In this document: piece after piece, positions 27,292 to 36,116 of the stretch
Layout of the letters: the number at the start of each line of letters is the position of its first letter
Position numbering within the stretch: position 1 is the first letter of the stretch
Assembly: GCA_028278335.1 (NCBI GenBank)
Contig: JANQEN010000102.1
Coordinates: forward strand, 1-61,584
Reading direction: 5' to 3'
Length of the DNA stretch: 61,584 nt
Source: Chitinivibrionales bacterium
GTDB taxonomy: Bacteria > Fibrobacterota > Chitinivibrionia > Chitinivibrionales > JANQEN01
Position numbers and translations under genes: made by a program
Notes under the pieces: model-generated
Database searches by the model: none
The model's input: only the letters and a program-made list of their open reading frames with translations
What the model was told of the DNA's origin: nothing

Positions 27292-27668
27292 TATTTCTTT
27301 TTCTCCTCAGCAATCGTCTTTTTCTCATCCTTATTGGTGATTGATGCAATCGCTGATTTTGACATCTTTATGTTAGTATTATCGGCAATGCGGAGCATTA
27401 TAGAGTCATCCTTGACACCGGCAATGGTTCCATGGATACCACCGATGGTAACGGCCTTATCACCCTTTTGCATACCACCAAGCATATCTCGTTTCTGTTT
27501 CTGCTTTTTCTGCTCCGGACGGATCATAAAGAAATACATGACAATAATCATGACCAAAAGCATGGGGAGAATACTACCCATGTTAAAACCTGAGGGTGCT
27601 GCTTGATCTTGAGCAAAGGTGGAGGTCGTTAATACAAGTACGGATAAACCGGTTATAAGCTGTTTCAT
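27291..27668 (-). CDS. yajC: Preprotein translocase subunit YajC
   Basis: 125 aa. A hydrophobic N-terminus (possible signal) is followed by the single YajC membrane helix, ILPMLLVMIIVMYFFMIRP (about residues 33-51), the basic stretch EQKKQKQKR and a beta-rich cytoplasmic tail (GDKAVTIGGIHGTIAGVKDD). It is an accessory subunit of SecDF-YajC. The frame ends at the def start codon, so the pair is an operon. Confidence 0.93.
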   Translation of the reverse strand: MKQLITGLSVLVLTTSTFAQDQAAPSGFNMGSILPMLLVMIIVMYFFMIRPEQKKQKQKRDMLGGMQKGDKAVTIGGIHGTIAGVKDDSIMLRIADNTNIKMSKSAIASITNKDEKKTIAEEKKK

Positions 27669-27829
27669 TTTAAGCCTTTCTTATTATTATGATACATACA
27701 TTTTGTTACAAGAGACAGGAAAATATATATATCGCCCAAAGAAAATTATGAGTACCTATCCATAATATATAAAATAGAGAGTTTTTTGGTTAGGTTTATG
27801 TGGCAACTCAGGTGCTTAGAGATTCGGAC

Positions 27830-28369
27830 CTATCCATCCCATCCAAAAGAAAAGGTAATCCATTTGGTAGATCCATTCTCCGTAAAGACGACCTTCGTGT
27901 TAAAGGAGATTAATAAATGATTTAAGGTAAAGCCACCGCCAAAGGATAAACCAAAATCAGGTTCAAATTCATTATGTGAATAGTTATTTCTTCGGAGAGT
28001 GAAAAGACCAAAATAGTAGCCCGGTGAAAAATCCACAAAAAGGGCATGCTTTTTTGTAAGAGAGAAGAATACTTTTTGAAGGAACGTTATATCCCAGTAG
28101 TGTGCTGAGGCACGAAAGTTTAGAGGGTTATTATTAGGTCGTTCTTGAGTAAGCCAGCAATACCCTACTTTTGGGCCAAAGGCATAGAGATTGTTTATTT
28201 TGAAGTATGTTTCTGCGCCAAGATTAATTCCTGGATTTTTGTTGTTAGACCAATCACCTACAGCGATTGCCATACCGCCATAAAAGGCATTTTTTTGTCT
28301 GATGGAAAAACCTGTTGTAGAAAGAGGAAAACAGAGAAAACACAAAACAAATACTATCAGTGATCGCAC
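27830..28369 (-). CDS. Outer-membrane beta-barrel-like protein
   Basis: 179 aa from a GTG with GGGAGG five bases upstream; the frame can extend 7 codons further but without a ribosome site. A signal peptide (VRSLIVFVLCFLCFPLSTTGF) is followed by alternating beta strands rich in aromatic and Gly residues (NAFYGGMAIAVGDWS, ISFNTKVVFTE) ending ITFSFGWDG. This fits an eight-stranded barrel of the OmpA/OmpW size class. Partner and ligand are unknown. Confidence 0.6.
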   Translation of the reverse strand: MRSLIVFVLCFLCFPLSTTGFSIRQKNAFYGGMAIAVGDWSNNKNPGINLGAETYFKINNLYAFGPKVGYCWLTQERPNNNPLNFRASAHYWDITFLQKVFFSLTKKHALFVDFSPGYYFGLFTLRRNNYSHNEFEPDFGLSFGGGFTLNHLLISFNTKVVFTENGSTKWITFSFGWDG

Positions 28370-28524
28370 GAATACCTCCCAGTGATACAATTTGGATCAA
28401 GGCAGAAAAGTTAATAGAATATAGATAGGTTTTATTGTTGTTGGGAAGGAATGCTCAGTGATTTTTATAATGAGAGTGTGTGAAGATGAGAGGTGTTAGG
28501 TTAGTCTTTGCCCGTGATGGAGAG

Positions 28525-28656
28525 CTAATTTAAAAAGCCTTTACAAATTTCAGAGAAATTAAATACGGTTGTACCACCAAGAATAACTGCAATAGTAATT
28601 GCCACAAGAAGAGTCTCTAAAATGGATAATCCCTTTTGGTTGGTTAGCAATTTCAT
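28525..28656 (-). CDS. Tiny type IVb pilin-like peptide (43 aa)
   Basis: The sequence begins MKLLTNQKGLSILETLLV. This has the prepilin peptidase site KG|LSILE with Glu at +5 of the mature part, followed by a 20-residue hydrophobic helix and a short tail with one Cys. Flp-type pilins are this small. AAGGAGA lies 6 bases before the ATG, so it is very likely translated. No tad/pil genes are nearby, so its assembly machinery would have to be elsewhere. Frame read directly from the bases. Confidence 0.6.
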   Translation of the reverse strand: MKLLTNQKGLSILETLLVAITIAVILGGTTVFNFSEICKGFLN

Positions 28657-28793
28657 AGTAGTCTCCTTTGTAAAATTTATTTGTTTCCCTTCGCTTACAC
28701 TTTTATTATCGTCCTATTGGGTCCATTTTTCCATTAATTGCTGATAAAGGGGAACTGACCATTCCGCTTTTCCCCTTATTTTTCAATGACTTT

Positions 28794-30494
28794 GTGACCT
28801 TAGTCACAAATGGAAGCAATACTTGTTGCATTCACCCCTTCGAAGGGTATAAAATAATAGAGAGCATACATGCCTCATTGCAACAGACCAAGAATAATAA
28901 CCACAAGGGGATTTTTATTAAGGTAAAGAAAAAAGGCTATGAAGCCGAAGCCAGAATACTTGATCTTGAGAAGAAGCTTGCCTATTTAAAACATTCCTTA
29001 GAGTCGTACAAACGAAAACTGAGTGATTTAAAGGTTTTCAAGGTTGAGTACGGTATTTATCATGATGTGCTCTCCAGCTTTATGAAAGCTGATACTGCAG
29101 AGGATCTCTATAATGGTATGAAGGAGGTCCTTTGTCAAGCGCTTCATGCCCGATACTTTGGTGTTTTTCTCATTGAACACCAATTTGATCAGTTTATTTA
29201 TCGCTTTGGAAAAGGCTATAAACCGGGATTGATGTCTCGAATTCCTCGGATAGGAAGCTTGATGGGGGAGGTGCTGTTTTCTAAAGAGATTATGTGGATT
29301 CAGGACATTCAGTCGCGCTCAGACTATATTCCCCTTAATCAAGAACCACCTGAACGAAATGTGCTTATCATCCCGATTTTTATAAATGGTGATGAATTTG
29401 GTGTATTACGGTTTGCCAATATTGATCCGATGTTCTTTGAGGAGCGGGGTGATCAGATCCTTAAAAAAATTATCCCCCTCTTTTGCGCAAATTTAGAGCG
29501 CATCCAACAGGAACAAAAAAATCGTCAGGCCTTGGTTGGCCTTAAAGCGGCCTTTACTATTGCGCGACAACTGGAAAGTAATCTAGAAGAGAAGGATATT
29601 ATAAAGAATGTCTTTACTCAGGTGCCGGAGGTCTTTGATTGCAAGGGCTGTGTTATTGCAGTTCGCATTGATGATGTGTTTAAACCACTCATGACGTGGC
29701 CCGAAGGATTCTATTTAGGGGGAAACAATCACTCCCATGCCATTTACATCCGCAATCTTATTGAAGCCTTTCCAAAGGGCAATGCGCTTATTAAAGATTT
29801 ACAGCGAGATAAACGATGGTCTTGGCCGCTCATGGATGTGGGCTCTCTTTGTATGGTAGGACTTAACCGACAGAAAAGGCTCAAAGGGGTCATCATTGCG
29901 GTGAGCAAGCGAAGTGAGGAGTACAGTGCTTATCAACAGAGTTTGCTAGGACTGATCGCTGCACAAATGTCAATTACCTTAGAGCGAGCTGCCTATTTTA
30001 AGAAGCAGGAAGAGCTTGCCTCTCATGATGGGTTGACCGGTTTGCTTAATCACCGCATTTTCCAGGATAGTCTCCGTTTGGAGATGGAACGAGCAAAACG
30101 GTATAAGCGAGCGCTTTCCCTTGTTATTTTTGATATTGACCATTTTAAAAAGTTTAACGATACTCACGGCCATTTAGTCGGTGATGAGGTTTTACGCATG
30201 GTGTCGGCAACCACTAAAAGAATAATGCGGGTCTCTGATATGGCTTTTCGCTATGGTGGTGAAGAGTTTTGCGTATTGCTACCGGAAACCGAGCCAGAAA
30301 AAGCGGCGATCTTTGCAGAGCGACTGCGAAAAGAGGTACAAAACAATCGTACAGTAAGAAATCTTGCGGTTACTGTAAGTCTTGGCATAACAGGCTATAA
30401 TAAGGGTGATACTGCGCAGGAGTTTATTGACAGAGCTGATTCGGCCCTCTATACGTCAAAGAAGAGTGGTAGAAATCGAACGACCGGAACTTAA
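28794..30494 (+). CDS. GAF-domain diguanylate cyclase (GGDEF)
   Basis: Up to 566 aa. The start is uncertain: GTG at 28794 has no clear ribosome site and there is no early ATG. A coiled coil at about residues 45-85 (ILDLEKKLAYLKHSLESY) is followed by two GAF-like regions (about 95-235 and 245-405) and the cyclase domain (from about 410). The active site is GGEEF in YGGEEFCVLLPE. An RVSD inhibitory site lies five residues upstream, so synthesis of c-di-GMP and product feedback are both expected. Soluble, with no membrane segment. Confidence 0.88.
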   Translation: MTLVTNGSNTCCIHPFEGYKIIESIHASLQQTKNNNHKGIFIKVKKKGYEAEARILDLEKKLAYLKHSLESYKRKLSDLKVFKVEYGIYHDVLSSFMKADTAEDLYNGMKEVLCQALHARYFGVFLIEHQFDQFIYRFGKGYKPGLMSRIPRIGSLMGEVLFSKEIMWIQDIQSRSDYIPLNQEPPERNVLIIPIFINGDEFGVLRFANIDPMFFEERGDQILKKIIPLFCANLERIQQEQKNRQALVGLKAAFTIARQLESNLEEKDIIKNVFTQVPEVFDCKGCVIAVRIDDVFKPLMTWPEGFYLGGNNHSHAIYIRNLIEAFPKGNALIKDLQRDKRWSWPLMDVGSLCMVGLNRQKRLKGVIIAVSKRSEEYSAYQQSLLGLIAAQMSITLERAAYFKKQEELASHDGLTGLLNHRIFQDSLRLEMERAKRYKRALSLVIFDIDHFKKFNDTHGHLVGDEVLRMVSATTKRIMRVSDMAFRYGGEEFCVLLPETEPEKAAIFAERLRKEVQNNRTVRNLAVTVSLGITGYNKGDTAQEFIDRADSALYTSKKSGRNRTTGT

Positions 30495-30510
30495 TATAGA
30501 TTACCGCTAG

Positions 30511-30975
30511 TTAATCTTTATAAACAGTAAGAGTGTCCCCACTAAAAAGTGCGTTCAATTTTTTTAGATCCATGGGTGTCACGTTGGGAGTGATGGCCTT
30601 TCCTCCCTTGGACATGTCAAAGAGTGCACCGTCACCGGGACATTGGAGCACACCTGTTTTATCTGGAAGATCTACTTGGACGGATTGGTGAGTGCATTCT
30701 GAGGTGACGACCACAATCTCAGTGGTGGATTTACGATAAGCTACCAACGGATAGGAGCCAGTTCCCAGCTCAATGTAAACAGAACCACCAATCTCTGATA
30801 ATTCCGGGTAGTCATTTTTGACATTTATAGTTTTAAGAGTTTCCTCGTCATCACCGAAAATCTCAGCTGGCGTCTTATTACAGGATTGTAATACATAGGC
30901 ATAGAGCGCAGCACCAAGAGTCATCTTGGAGAGGTCGATGACAAAGGAACGACGGGAACAACTCTTCTTTTTCAT
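30511..30975 (-). CDS. Tat-exported Rieske-like protein with His-to-Asp change in the cluster motif
   Basis: 154 aa. A twin-arginine signal (SCSRRSFVIDLSKM), with a possible lipobox ending at Cys31, is followed by a Rieske beta fold. The ligand motif reads Cys94-x-His96 ... Cys112-x-x-Asp115 with the normal 15-residue spacing. The last ligand, His in ordinary Rieske proteins (CPCHG), is Asp here (CPGDG), confirmed from the codon GAC. The extra disulfide cysteines are absent. The protein may hold a 2Fe-2S cluster with unusual ligation or may have lost it. It is the last gene of the flavinylation operon. Confidence 0.8.
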   Translation of the reverse strand: MKKKSCSRRSFVIDLSKMTLGAALYAYVLQSCNKTPAEIFGDDEETLKTINVKNDYPELSEIGGSVYIELGTGSYPLVAYRKSTTEIVVVTSECTHQSVQVDLPDKTGVLQCPGDGALFDMSKGGKAITPNVTPMDLKKLNALFSGDTLTVYKD

Positions 30976-31038
30976 ATTTCCATCCTTTTTACACTGTATG
31001 CTGTGCTTTTTAAAAGATTATCCATACTATAAAAATAG

Positions 31039-31647
31039 TTATTGGCTTTTTGCAGCTTTCAAATAGAGTTCCTCATACAATACCATGGCCTTTTTCACAG
31101 CAAAGCAGGTTGCTACCGATGAAATCGTCGCCCCTGTAATACCACGGATATCCCTCCGCACCCGGAGCGGATCACTACTTGTTTTTCCCAGAAACTGTTT
31201 TAGAAAATTTCTTCGTGCAATTGGTCTGCCCCGTCGCTCTGTATAGGACATGACTGCCAAATCTTTAACCTTTGCAGTCTGAGCATCCAAGGAAACAATG
31301 TATTCTACTGGTCCCCATTTGCCCGGTTGTACTTCTATAATAGCGACCCACTTCTTTTCTTCACCCTGCAAGCCAAAATAAAAGGTATACTCGTCAACCT
31401 CATACACTTTTTCCCGTTCTGCTTCAGAGTCAGCTTGGTAGAAAATAAGGATTCCCCCTAAACGGGTTTTGATCGTAGCAATCTCTTCTGCGCTCATTTT
31501 ACGTTGCTCTTCAACGACCTGTTGTGCTTCAGGCATCATTTTTCTGAGAGCAATTGACTTGGATAGCAATCGTACGCCAAAGACGCTCGAAACAAGTCCT
31601 GTTATCATAAGGCTAATTATCACAAGGTGCTTTGTCCTAGGTTTCAT
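31039..31647 (-). CDS. Membrane-anchored FMN-binding (flavinylated) protein
   Basis: 202 aa from the ATG with GGAGA 8 bases upstream (a second ATG lies 5 codons earlier). One N-terminal helix anchors it, and the rest is extracytoplasmic. The FMN-binding domain ends with RGITGATISSVATCF, where the second Thr of GATIS is the expected attachment site for FMN by ApbE, which is encoded directly upstream. It starts inside the last codons of apbE. The likely role is electron transfer outside the inner membrane, similar in principle to the RnfG/NqrC subunits. Confidence 0.88.
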   Translation of the reverse strand: MKPRTKHLVIISLMITGLVSSVFGVRLLSKSIALRKMMPEAQQVVEEQRKMSAEEIATIKTRLGGILIFYQADSEAEREKVYEVDEYTFYFGLQGEEKKWVAIIEVQPGKWGPVEYIVSLDAQTAKVKDLAVMSYTERRGRPIARRNFLKQFLGKTSSDPLRVRRDIRGITGATISSVATCFAVKKAMVLYEELYLKAAKSQ

Positions 31648-32644
31648 CAACACTGTCTCCATTGTTTAATTCCATGCTGTTCATCATTCCCGAAGAGCAG
31701 AGTACCTTACCTGCTGCTGTAATAAGTAGTGCTTCCAGTTCGGGTTTATTCTCCACAAGGTGTAAGGCTTTTTCTGGTTTCATCGCAAAGAGGGCTGTAG
31801 ACCAGGCATCAGCCGCAACTGGGTCTTTACAAATCACTGTGACGCTCATCATTTCCTTTGTAGGATATCCTGTTTTTGGATTAATTATATGGTGATACCG
31901 TGTCCCATTTTTTTCAAAATAGCGTTCATAATCACCGGAGGTAACAACTGCATAATCACTCAGTGATAATACTCCTAAAAACCCTTCTTTTCGGGGGTGG
32001 CGAATACCAATTTGCCATGGCCTATCTCGATAAGTACCCAGGGCATAAATATCTCCTCCTGCATCAATGAGTGCAGAGGTCACTCCTCTTTGAGTAAGCT
32101 CGTTAGCTGCTTTCTCTAAAGCATAGCCCTTGGCTATACCACCCAGGTCAATTGTCACTGATGAATCTTTTTTTATAAGAGAATCATTTTGTACTGTTAA
32201 GGTGGAATAATCCACAGACGGTAACGTTTTAAGAATATCCCCGTGTTGTGGAACAGTATAAGTCTCTGTGTAAAATCCCCAGAGTTCGACAAGAGGCATA
32301 ACCGTGATGTCAAAAAGTCCATTACTCTCTTTACATATTGATAAAGCGCGTTCTATAAGGTCTACAATCTCCTGGTCATAGAGAGGTGATGCTTTCCGAT
32401 TAAATGTGTAGAGTGGACTTTTGCTATCTAATATGTTAAACCGTTTATCAATTTCCTCGATCTTTAGAAATCCACTATCAATAAAGGGTAATACATTTTT
32501 TTTACCAGGAATCTGTATTGAGCAGTAGGTGCTCATGAGGAATCGGGTCTGTTTCTGTATAGGCGATTGGTTCAGCTTGATGACTGAAAAAATGAGAATC
32601 ACTGAAACTATCATCACCAAAGAAAGTAGAATACTCTTTTTCAT
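31637..32644 (-). CDS. apbE: FAD:protein FMN transferase ApbE
   Basis: 335 aa. An N-terminal export signal or anchor spans about residues 4-22. The transferase core has VTIDLGGIAKGYALEKA near 175, SALIDAGGDIYALG near 199, SGDYERYFEKNG with YHHIINPKTGYPT near 245-262, and DAWSTALFAM near 283. It moves FMN from FAD onto a Thr of target proteins in the periplasm; the adjacent FMN-binding protein is the obvious substrate. It lies 2 bases after the outer-membrane protein gene. Confidence 0.94.
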   Translation of the reverse strand: MKKSILLSLVMIVSVILIFSVIKLNQSPIQKQTRFLMSTYCSIQIPGKKNVLPFIDSGFLKIEEIDKRFNILDSKSPLYTFNRKASPLYDQEIVDLIERALSICKESNGLFDITVMPLVELWGFYTETYTVPQHGDILKTLPSVDYSTLTVQNDSLIKKDSSVTIDLGGIAKGYALEKAANELTQRGVTSALIDAGGDIYALGTYRDRPWQIGIRHPRKEGFLGVLSLSDYAVVTSGDYERYFEKNGTRYHHIINPKTGYPTKEMMSVTVICKDPVAADAWSTALFAMKPEKALHLVENKPELEALLITAAGKVLCSSGMMNSMELNNGDSVDET

Positions 32645-32646
32645 TT

Positions 32647-33783
32647 TTAGAATGTGGCCCGTATCCCCAAAAAGAAGCGATAAAAATTTAATTCGTCTTT
32701 TGTATTCTTCAATGCTTTTTGCATTTCCCAGTCGCCAATATCACACTGGAGTTGAATGCCTAAGCAGTCAAAAAGATTGGCATGCAGGCCTGGGGTGATG
32801 GTCGAATAGATCTCCTTTCCAGGAGGTCCGCCAATGGGTGTGCCAATAAAGTTGTAGCGAGCATAACTGTAATGGATCATTGCCTTGCCCCAATCACTAA
32901 ATTGGTAAAAGAGTTTACCATAGAATCCATAGGGCATACCATCAGTGGTTGCTGAATCGTTCAAACTCTCTTCCCATTTTCCAGCTGCATATTCAGAGCG
33001 TAACTCCACACGACCCAACGTAAGACTGGCACCTCCGGACCAACGAAAAAGGTTTTTTTCACCTTCGTCATCATATTTTCCTGCTAAAAAGGAACCAAAG
33101 AGACGGACCGGTCCGATTTCCGGCTCAATATGGATCATAGCTTCGGGGGAATCATTATTATCATGAAAGAGATTATTGGATCCGTTTAAGAGGTAAATAT
33201 AGGTTGGCATAGAGGCAAAACCGAGTTCAATTGTCTTATAGAACTCAAACCCGGTGCCATGCATCTCCCCAAGCCAATTACTTACGGCAAAGGGACTTCC
33301 ATTGTACTCATCTTCAAAAAAGAGTTCTGCGCCATAGTCCATGGTAAATCGAGGAAAAAGCACTCCACCGGAGACTTCAACTAAGAGGGGGTAGGGGATA
33401 AGAATGCGCATAAATGCTTTGTGCCATCCCACAAATTTAGGTGCACTGGCCTTGTGTTTCTCTCCAATACTCCTTCCCACCCGGGGAGTTGCACCAGTGG
33501 CAACTTCAAAATTTGGTTGTACAAGAATCGAAAAGATCTCCTTAATCTCCTGCATGACAAGCAGAGTAAACCTGCTGATCGACATACCTGCGTACCGTGC
33601 ACCATCTGCCTTTTGCACAATGCCAAGAGTATCGGTAAAGGCTCTGTCTCCCATGGAGTAATCAAAGAGGGTCAATTTGAAATGACCACCCACTTTTGTT
33701 TCACCGGAGTAGCTCTGTTGTATTCCAACAATCAAAAGAAGAACACATAGGCAACTATGGAGCAATAGATTTTTTCGAATCAT
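32647..33783 (-). CDS. Outer-membrane beta-barrel protein of the redox operon
   Basis: 378 aa. A signal peptide ends near residue 27 (GIQQSYSG). The rest is amphipathic beta strands with a terminal Phe (FLGIRATF), as in porins recognised by the BAM complex. No named domain was recognised. Its place between the small membrane protein and apbE suggests an outer-membrane conduit or substrate channel for the extracytoplasmic flavin/iron-sulfur chain; that is inference. Confidence 0.65.
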   Translation of the reverse strand: MIRKNLLLHSCLCVLLLIVGIQQSYSGETKVGGHFKLTLFDYSMGDRAFTDTLGIVQKADGARYAGMSISRFTLLVMQEIKEIFSILVQPNFEVATGATPRVGRSIGEKHKASAPKFVGWHKAFMRILIPYPLLVEVSGGVLFPRFTMDYGAELFFEDEYNGSPFAVSNWLGEMHGTGFEFYKTIELGFASMPTYIYLLNGSNNLFHDNNDSPEAMIHIEPEIGPVRLFGSFLAGKYDDEGEKNLFRWSGGASLTLGRVELRSEYAAGKWEESLNDSATTDGMPYGFYGKLFYQFSDWGKAMIHYSYARYNFIGTPIGGPPGKEIYSTITPGLHANLFDCLGIQLQCDIGDWEMQKALKNTKDELNFYRFFLGIRATF

Positions 33784-33816
33784 TGTTTGACACCTTCTGT
33801 TTTCAAGGAAAATGTC

Positions 33817-34284
33817 CTAGGATTTTTTGTTAAACCAAAAATCGTAATTAATCATTATAAAGAGAGCAAAAAAGGAGAGTGCACAGAGGAATCCCGCAAT
33901 CCAAAGGGTGTAGCTAAATATCACCTTATGTCCATAGGGAATGAGGTACATAGAACCTACATCAGTAACAGCCATAGCAAAGGGAAAAATTGCCATAAAA
34001 CGTTTAAGCTTTTCACCAAAGGAGCTAAACATAAAGAGAAACACGGGAATTGCCAAAATGAGCAGAGTATAATGGGGAAGGTCGATATGCGCATTGGCGG
34101 TTAATTCGATGTACTCCATATCGCCATAGGCTTCTATGATTATCGATGGTCTCAGCTCAGTATCAATCCATATATTAACCAAAAGGACGATATAAATTAG
34201 TCCAATGACACATAACAGTGTTGTTGCTAATAGCTTAAATCGTGTTGGAATTGTAGAAAGTTTAATCTGATCCATGACGCCCAC
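33817..34284 (-). CDS. Four-helix membrane protein heading the redox operon
   Basis: 155 aa. Predicted helices lie near residues 17-37, 70-86, 92-112 and 122-146. The first and second are separated by an extracytoplasmic loop with an IEAYGDMEYIELTANAHIDLPHY stretch that has two His (near 66 and 71). Small four-helix proteins of this kind sometimes carry heme or pass electrons, but no ligand pattern is convincing. First gene of the operon, with the outer-membrane protein 33 bases downstream. Confidence 0.6.
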   Translation of the reverse strand: MGVMDQIKLSTIPTRFKLLATTLLCVIGLIYIVLLVNIWIDTELRPSIIIEAYGDMEYIELTANAHIDLPHYTLLILAIPVFLFMFSSFGEKLKRFMAIFPFAMAVTDVGSMYLIPYGHKVIFSYTLWIAGFLCALSFFALFIMINYDFWFNKKS

Positions 34285-34404
34285 CCATGCTGTTTTAAAT
34301 TTTACCCAGTTGTAAGTATAGATAAAAGTTAAATAATCTAAGGCCCTTCTCGCAATCTTTTATTTTATTACTGCCGATTTATTCACTCAACACAGGAGGA
34401 AGAT

Positions 34405-34839
34405 GTGCGAGTATGTATTGTCATTTCTATGATTTTGTTCTTTTTTACCACTGGTTTTTCTAAGCCAAAGGGTGATGCTGAAACCGCTTCAGATAGCAAA
34501 AAGGAGTATACCAAAGAGAGAATTGAGATGGAGTGGAATGAGGATGCCTGGGCCAATTATAAACAGAGCATCGACACCTATAAAGAGGGCTCATTGGCGC
34601 GCACTGTGGAGAAACTCTGGAATGGTCGAGCCTATACAACCAGTCATCAGTGTGAGTATATATATAATGAAAAAGGGCAACTTATTAAAAAAGTACTCCA
34701 AGACAAGGTTAAAAAAGAGTGGATTCCCAACACCCAACACCTCTATGCCTATGATGAAAAGGGGACATTAATTGAAGAGATAACGCAATTGTGGGATGGT
34801 GAGAAATGGGTAAATCAGATGAAGAGTGTGTATAAGTAG
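34405..34839 (+). CDS. Small secreted protein with YD-like repeats
   Basis: 144 aa from a GTG with AGGAGGA 4 bases upstream. A signal peptide (ISMILFFFTTGFS) and a charged linker precede two or three repeats of about 40 residues of the form W-x-G-x-x-(W/Y) ... YxYxExGxLxxE (for example YAYDEKGTLIEEITQLWDG). These resemble short RHS/YD-type or MORN-like beta hairpins. Monocistronic, with a terminator 30 bases downstream. Function unknown. Confidence 0.6.
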   Translation: MRVCIVISMILFFFTTGFSKPKGDAETASDSKKEYTKERIEMEWNEDAWANYKQSIDTYKEGSLARTVEKLWNGRAYTTSHQCEYIYNEKGQLIKKVLQDKVKKEWIPNTQHLYAYDEKGTLIEEITQLWDGEKWVNQMKSVYK

Positions 34840-34868
34840 ATCCTTGATTCATCCTTTAATACAAATAA

Positions 34869-34902
34869 AAACCACCCCTTTTAATTCTAAAAAGAGGTGG
34901 TT
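34869..34902. terminator. Bidirectional terminator
   Basis: An AAACCACCCCTTTT arm pairs with AAAAGAGGTGGTT across a short loop. It lies between the convergent secreted-protein gene and the interrupted DNRLRE gene. Confidence 0.75.
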
Positions 34903-34939
34903 CGAATTTATGTCCTGAATTCTATTATAAAGTCGAAAA

Positions 34940-35863
34940 TTAAAAATGTACTGTTTTAACAGTAACCGATTCAGTACTATTTTTCACTGTTAAAAGAAGC
35001 ACTCCCTTAGGAAGTTTAATGGTATCAAGAGAAATGGTATTGATTCCACTCTGTAATCGTCTTCCCTTAATCTGTTTAATTGACCGGCCATTTGCAGCAG
35101 CAATCTGAATAGAACAGATCCCTTTTTTATTGGTTACTACTTGGATGTTGTCTGTCAATCGGTTATAGGAAATTGTTAAGGGATTTTTTAAAACGGTGGT
35201 TTTATTTGAATTAATAGGTGTAGCCGTATACTCAATAACCATTTTTGGCTGTCGAGACTCTATTGAAGATTCAGAGCTGTGGATCTTTGAGATATGACCA
35301 TTGGTATAGGAGGTTAATTCAAAGTCAATCAAAATTTGAAAACCATAATTTGTCGATGGACTAGCAACTAAATCAGCAGTTGCATCGGTTACATCAAAGT
35401 GAAACCAGCCTTTGGTCCCTTTCTTATAGTCAAAGGTTGCTACTGGATTTGTCCCGATTGAGGTTGATAGATTTTCCCAGGTTGCAGTTGTACCGTTCCA
35501 AGATTCAGTAACTAAATAGACTTCATAGGTCCCACTAAGATCGTACCCCTTATAATCGCAGATGCGATAAAAGGATAGTGTTGCTTTGGTTATGTCTGCA
35601 TGTGTTGGAATGACGGATAGGTCAAAATTCAGGGCAGCCCGTGCCTTACTCTTCTCCTGAGGCTTTACCCCTCAACAACGCCACTGGTCAATGACCAAAG
35701 TGTCACTGTTCGCTTTTTCAAACTTCTCTATGAATCCGTTATTTGCCCGGGCACTATTACCCAGAGTCACATCATCACAATCTTGAATTGTGATAGTCTC
35801 TGCTGAAATAGATTGAGCACATATAACTGTAAATAGTACTATTATAAAGGTTGTGACCTTCAT
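34940..35863 (-). pseudogene. Secreted DNRLRE-type protein interrupted by one in-frame TGA
   Basis: A continuous frame of 307 codons, broken only at 35672-35674 by TGA. Before it lie a signal peptide and TIQDCDDVTLGN ... TLVIDQWRC. After it lie GVKPQEKSKARAALNFDLS, then THADITKATLSFY and GWFHFDVTDATADL, which together form a DNRLRE-like beta domain. A sorting-type C-terminus (SIQIAAANGRSIKQIKGRR ... LPKGVLLLTVKN) completes it. There is no frameshift and both halves keep normal coding character. It is either a recent nonsense mutation of a Cys/Trp codon, or recoding (for example selenocysteine). The hairpin TGAGG-GGTAAAG-CCTCA overlaps the TGA. Confidence 0.7.
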
Positions 35864-36116
35864 ACTTCTCCCTTCAATTGATAGGAAAAATCAATATTAA
35901 CAATTCATTTGTTTACGATCACATTTGTTTCTAGTAATATACAATAAATTATTGTGTTTTGTTAAAAAATACCAATTTCTCAGTGGTATTAAAATACTAC
36001 TGCCTTATATTGTATTTGAAAGATTTTTTCTTTTCCAATGGATTTTGGGTTTAATTGAAAACAGAGATAATAGACACCCTTGATAATCAGAGCAATACGT
36101 TATTAGCTTTTGCAGA

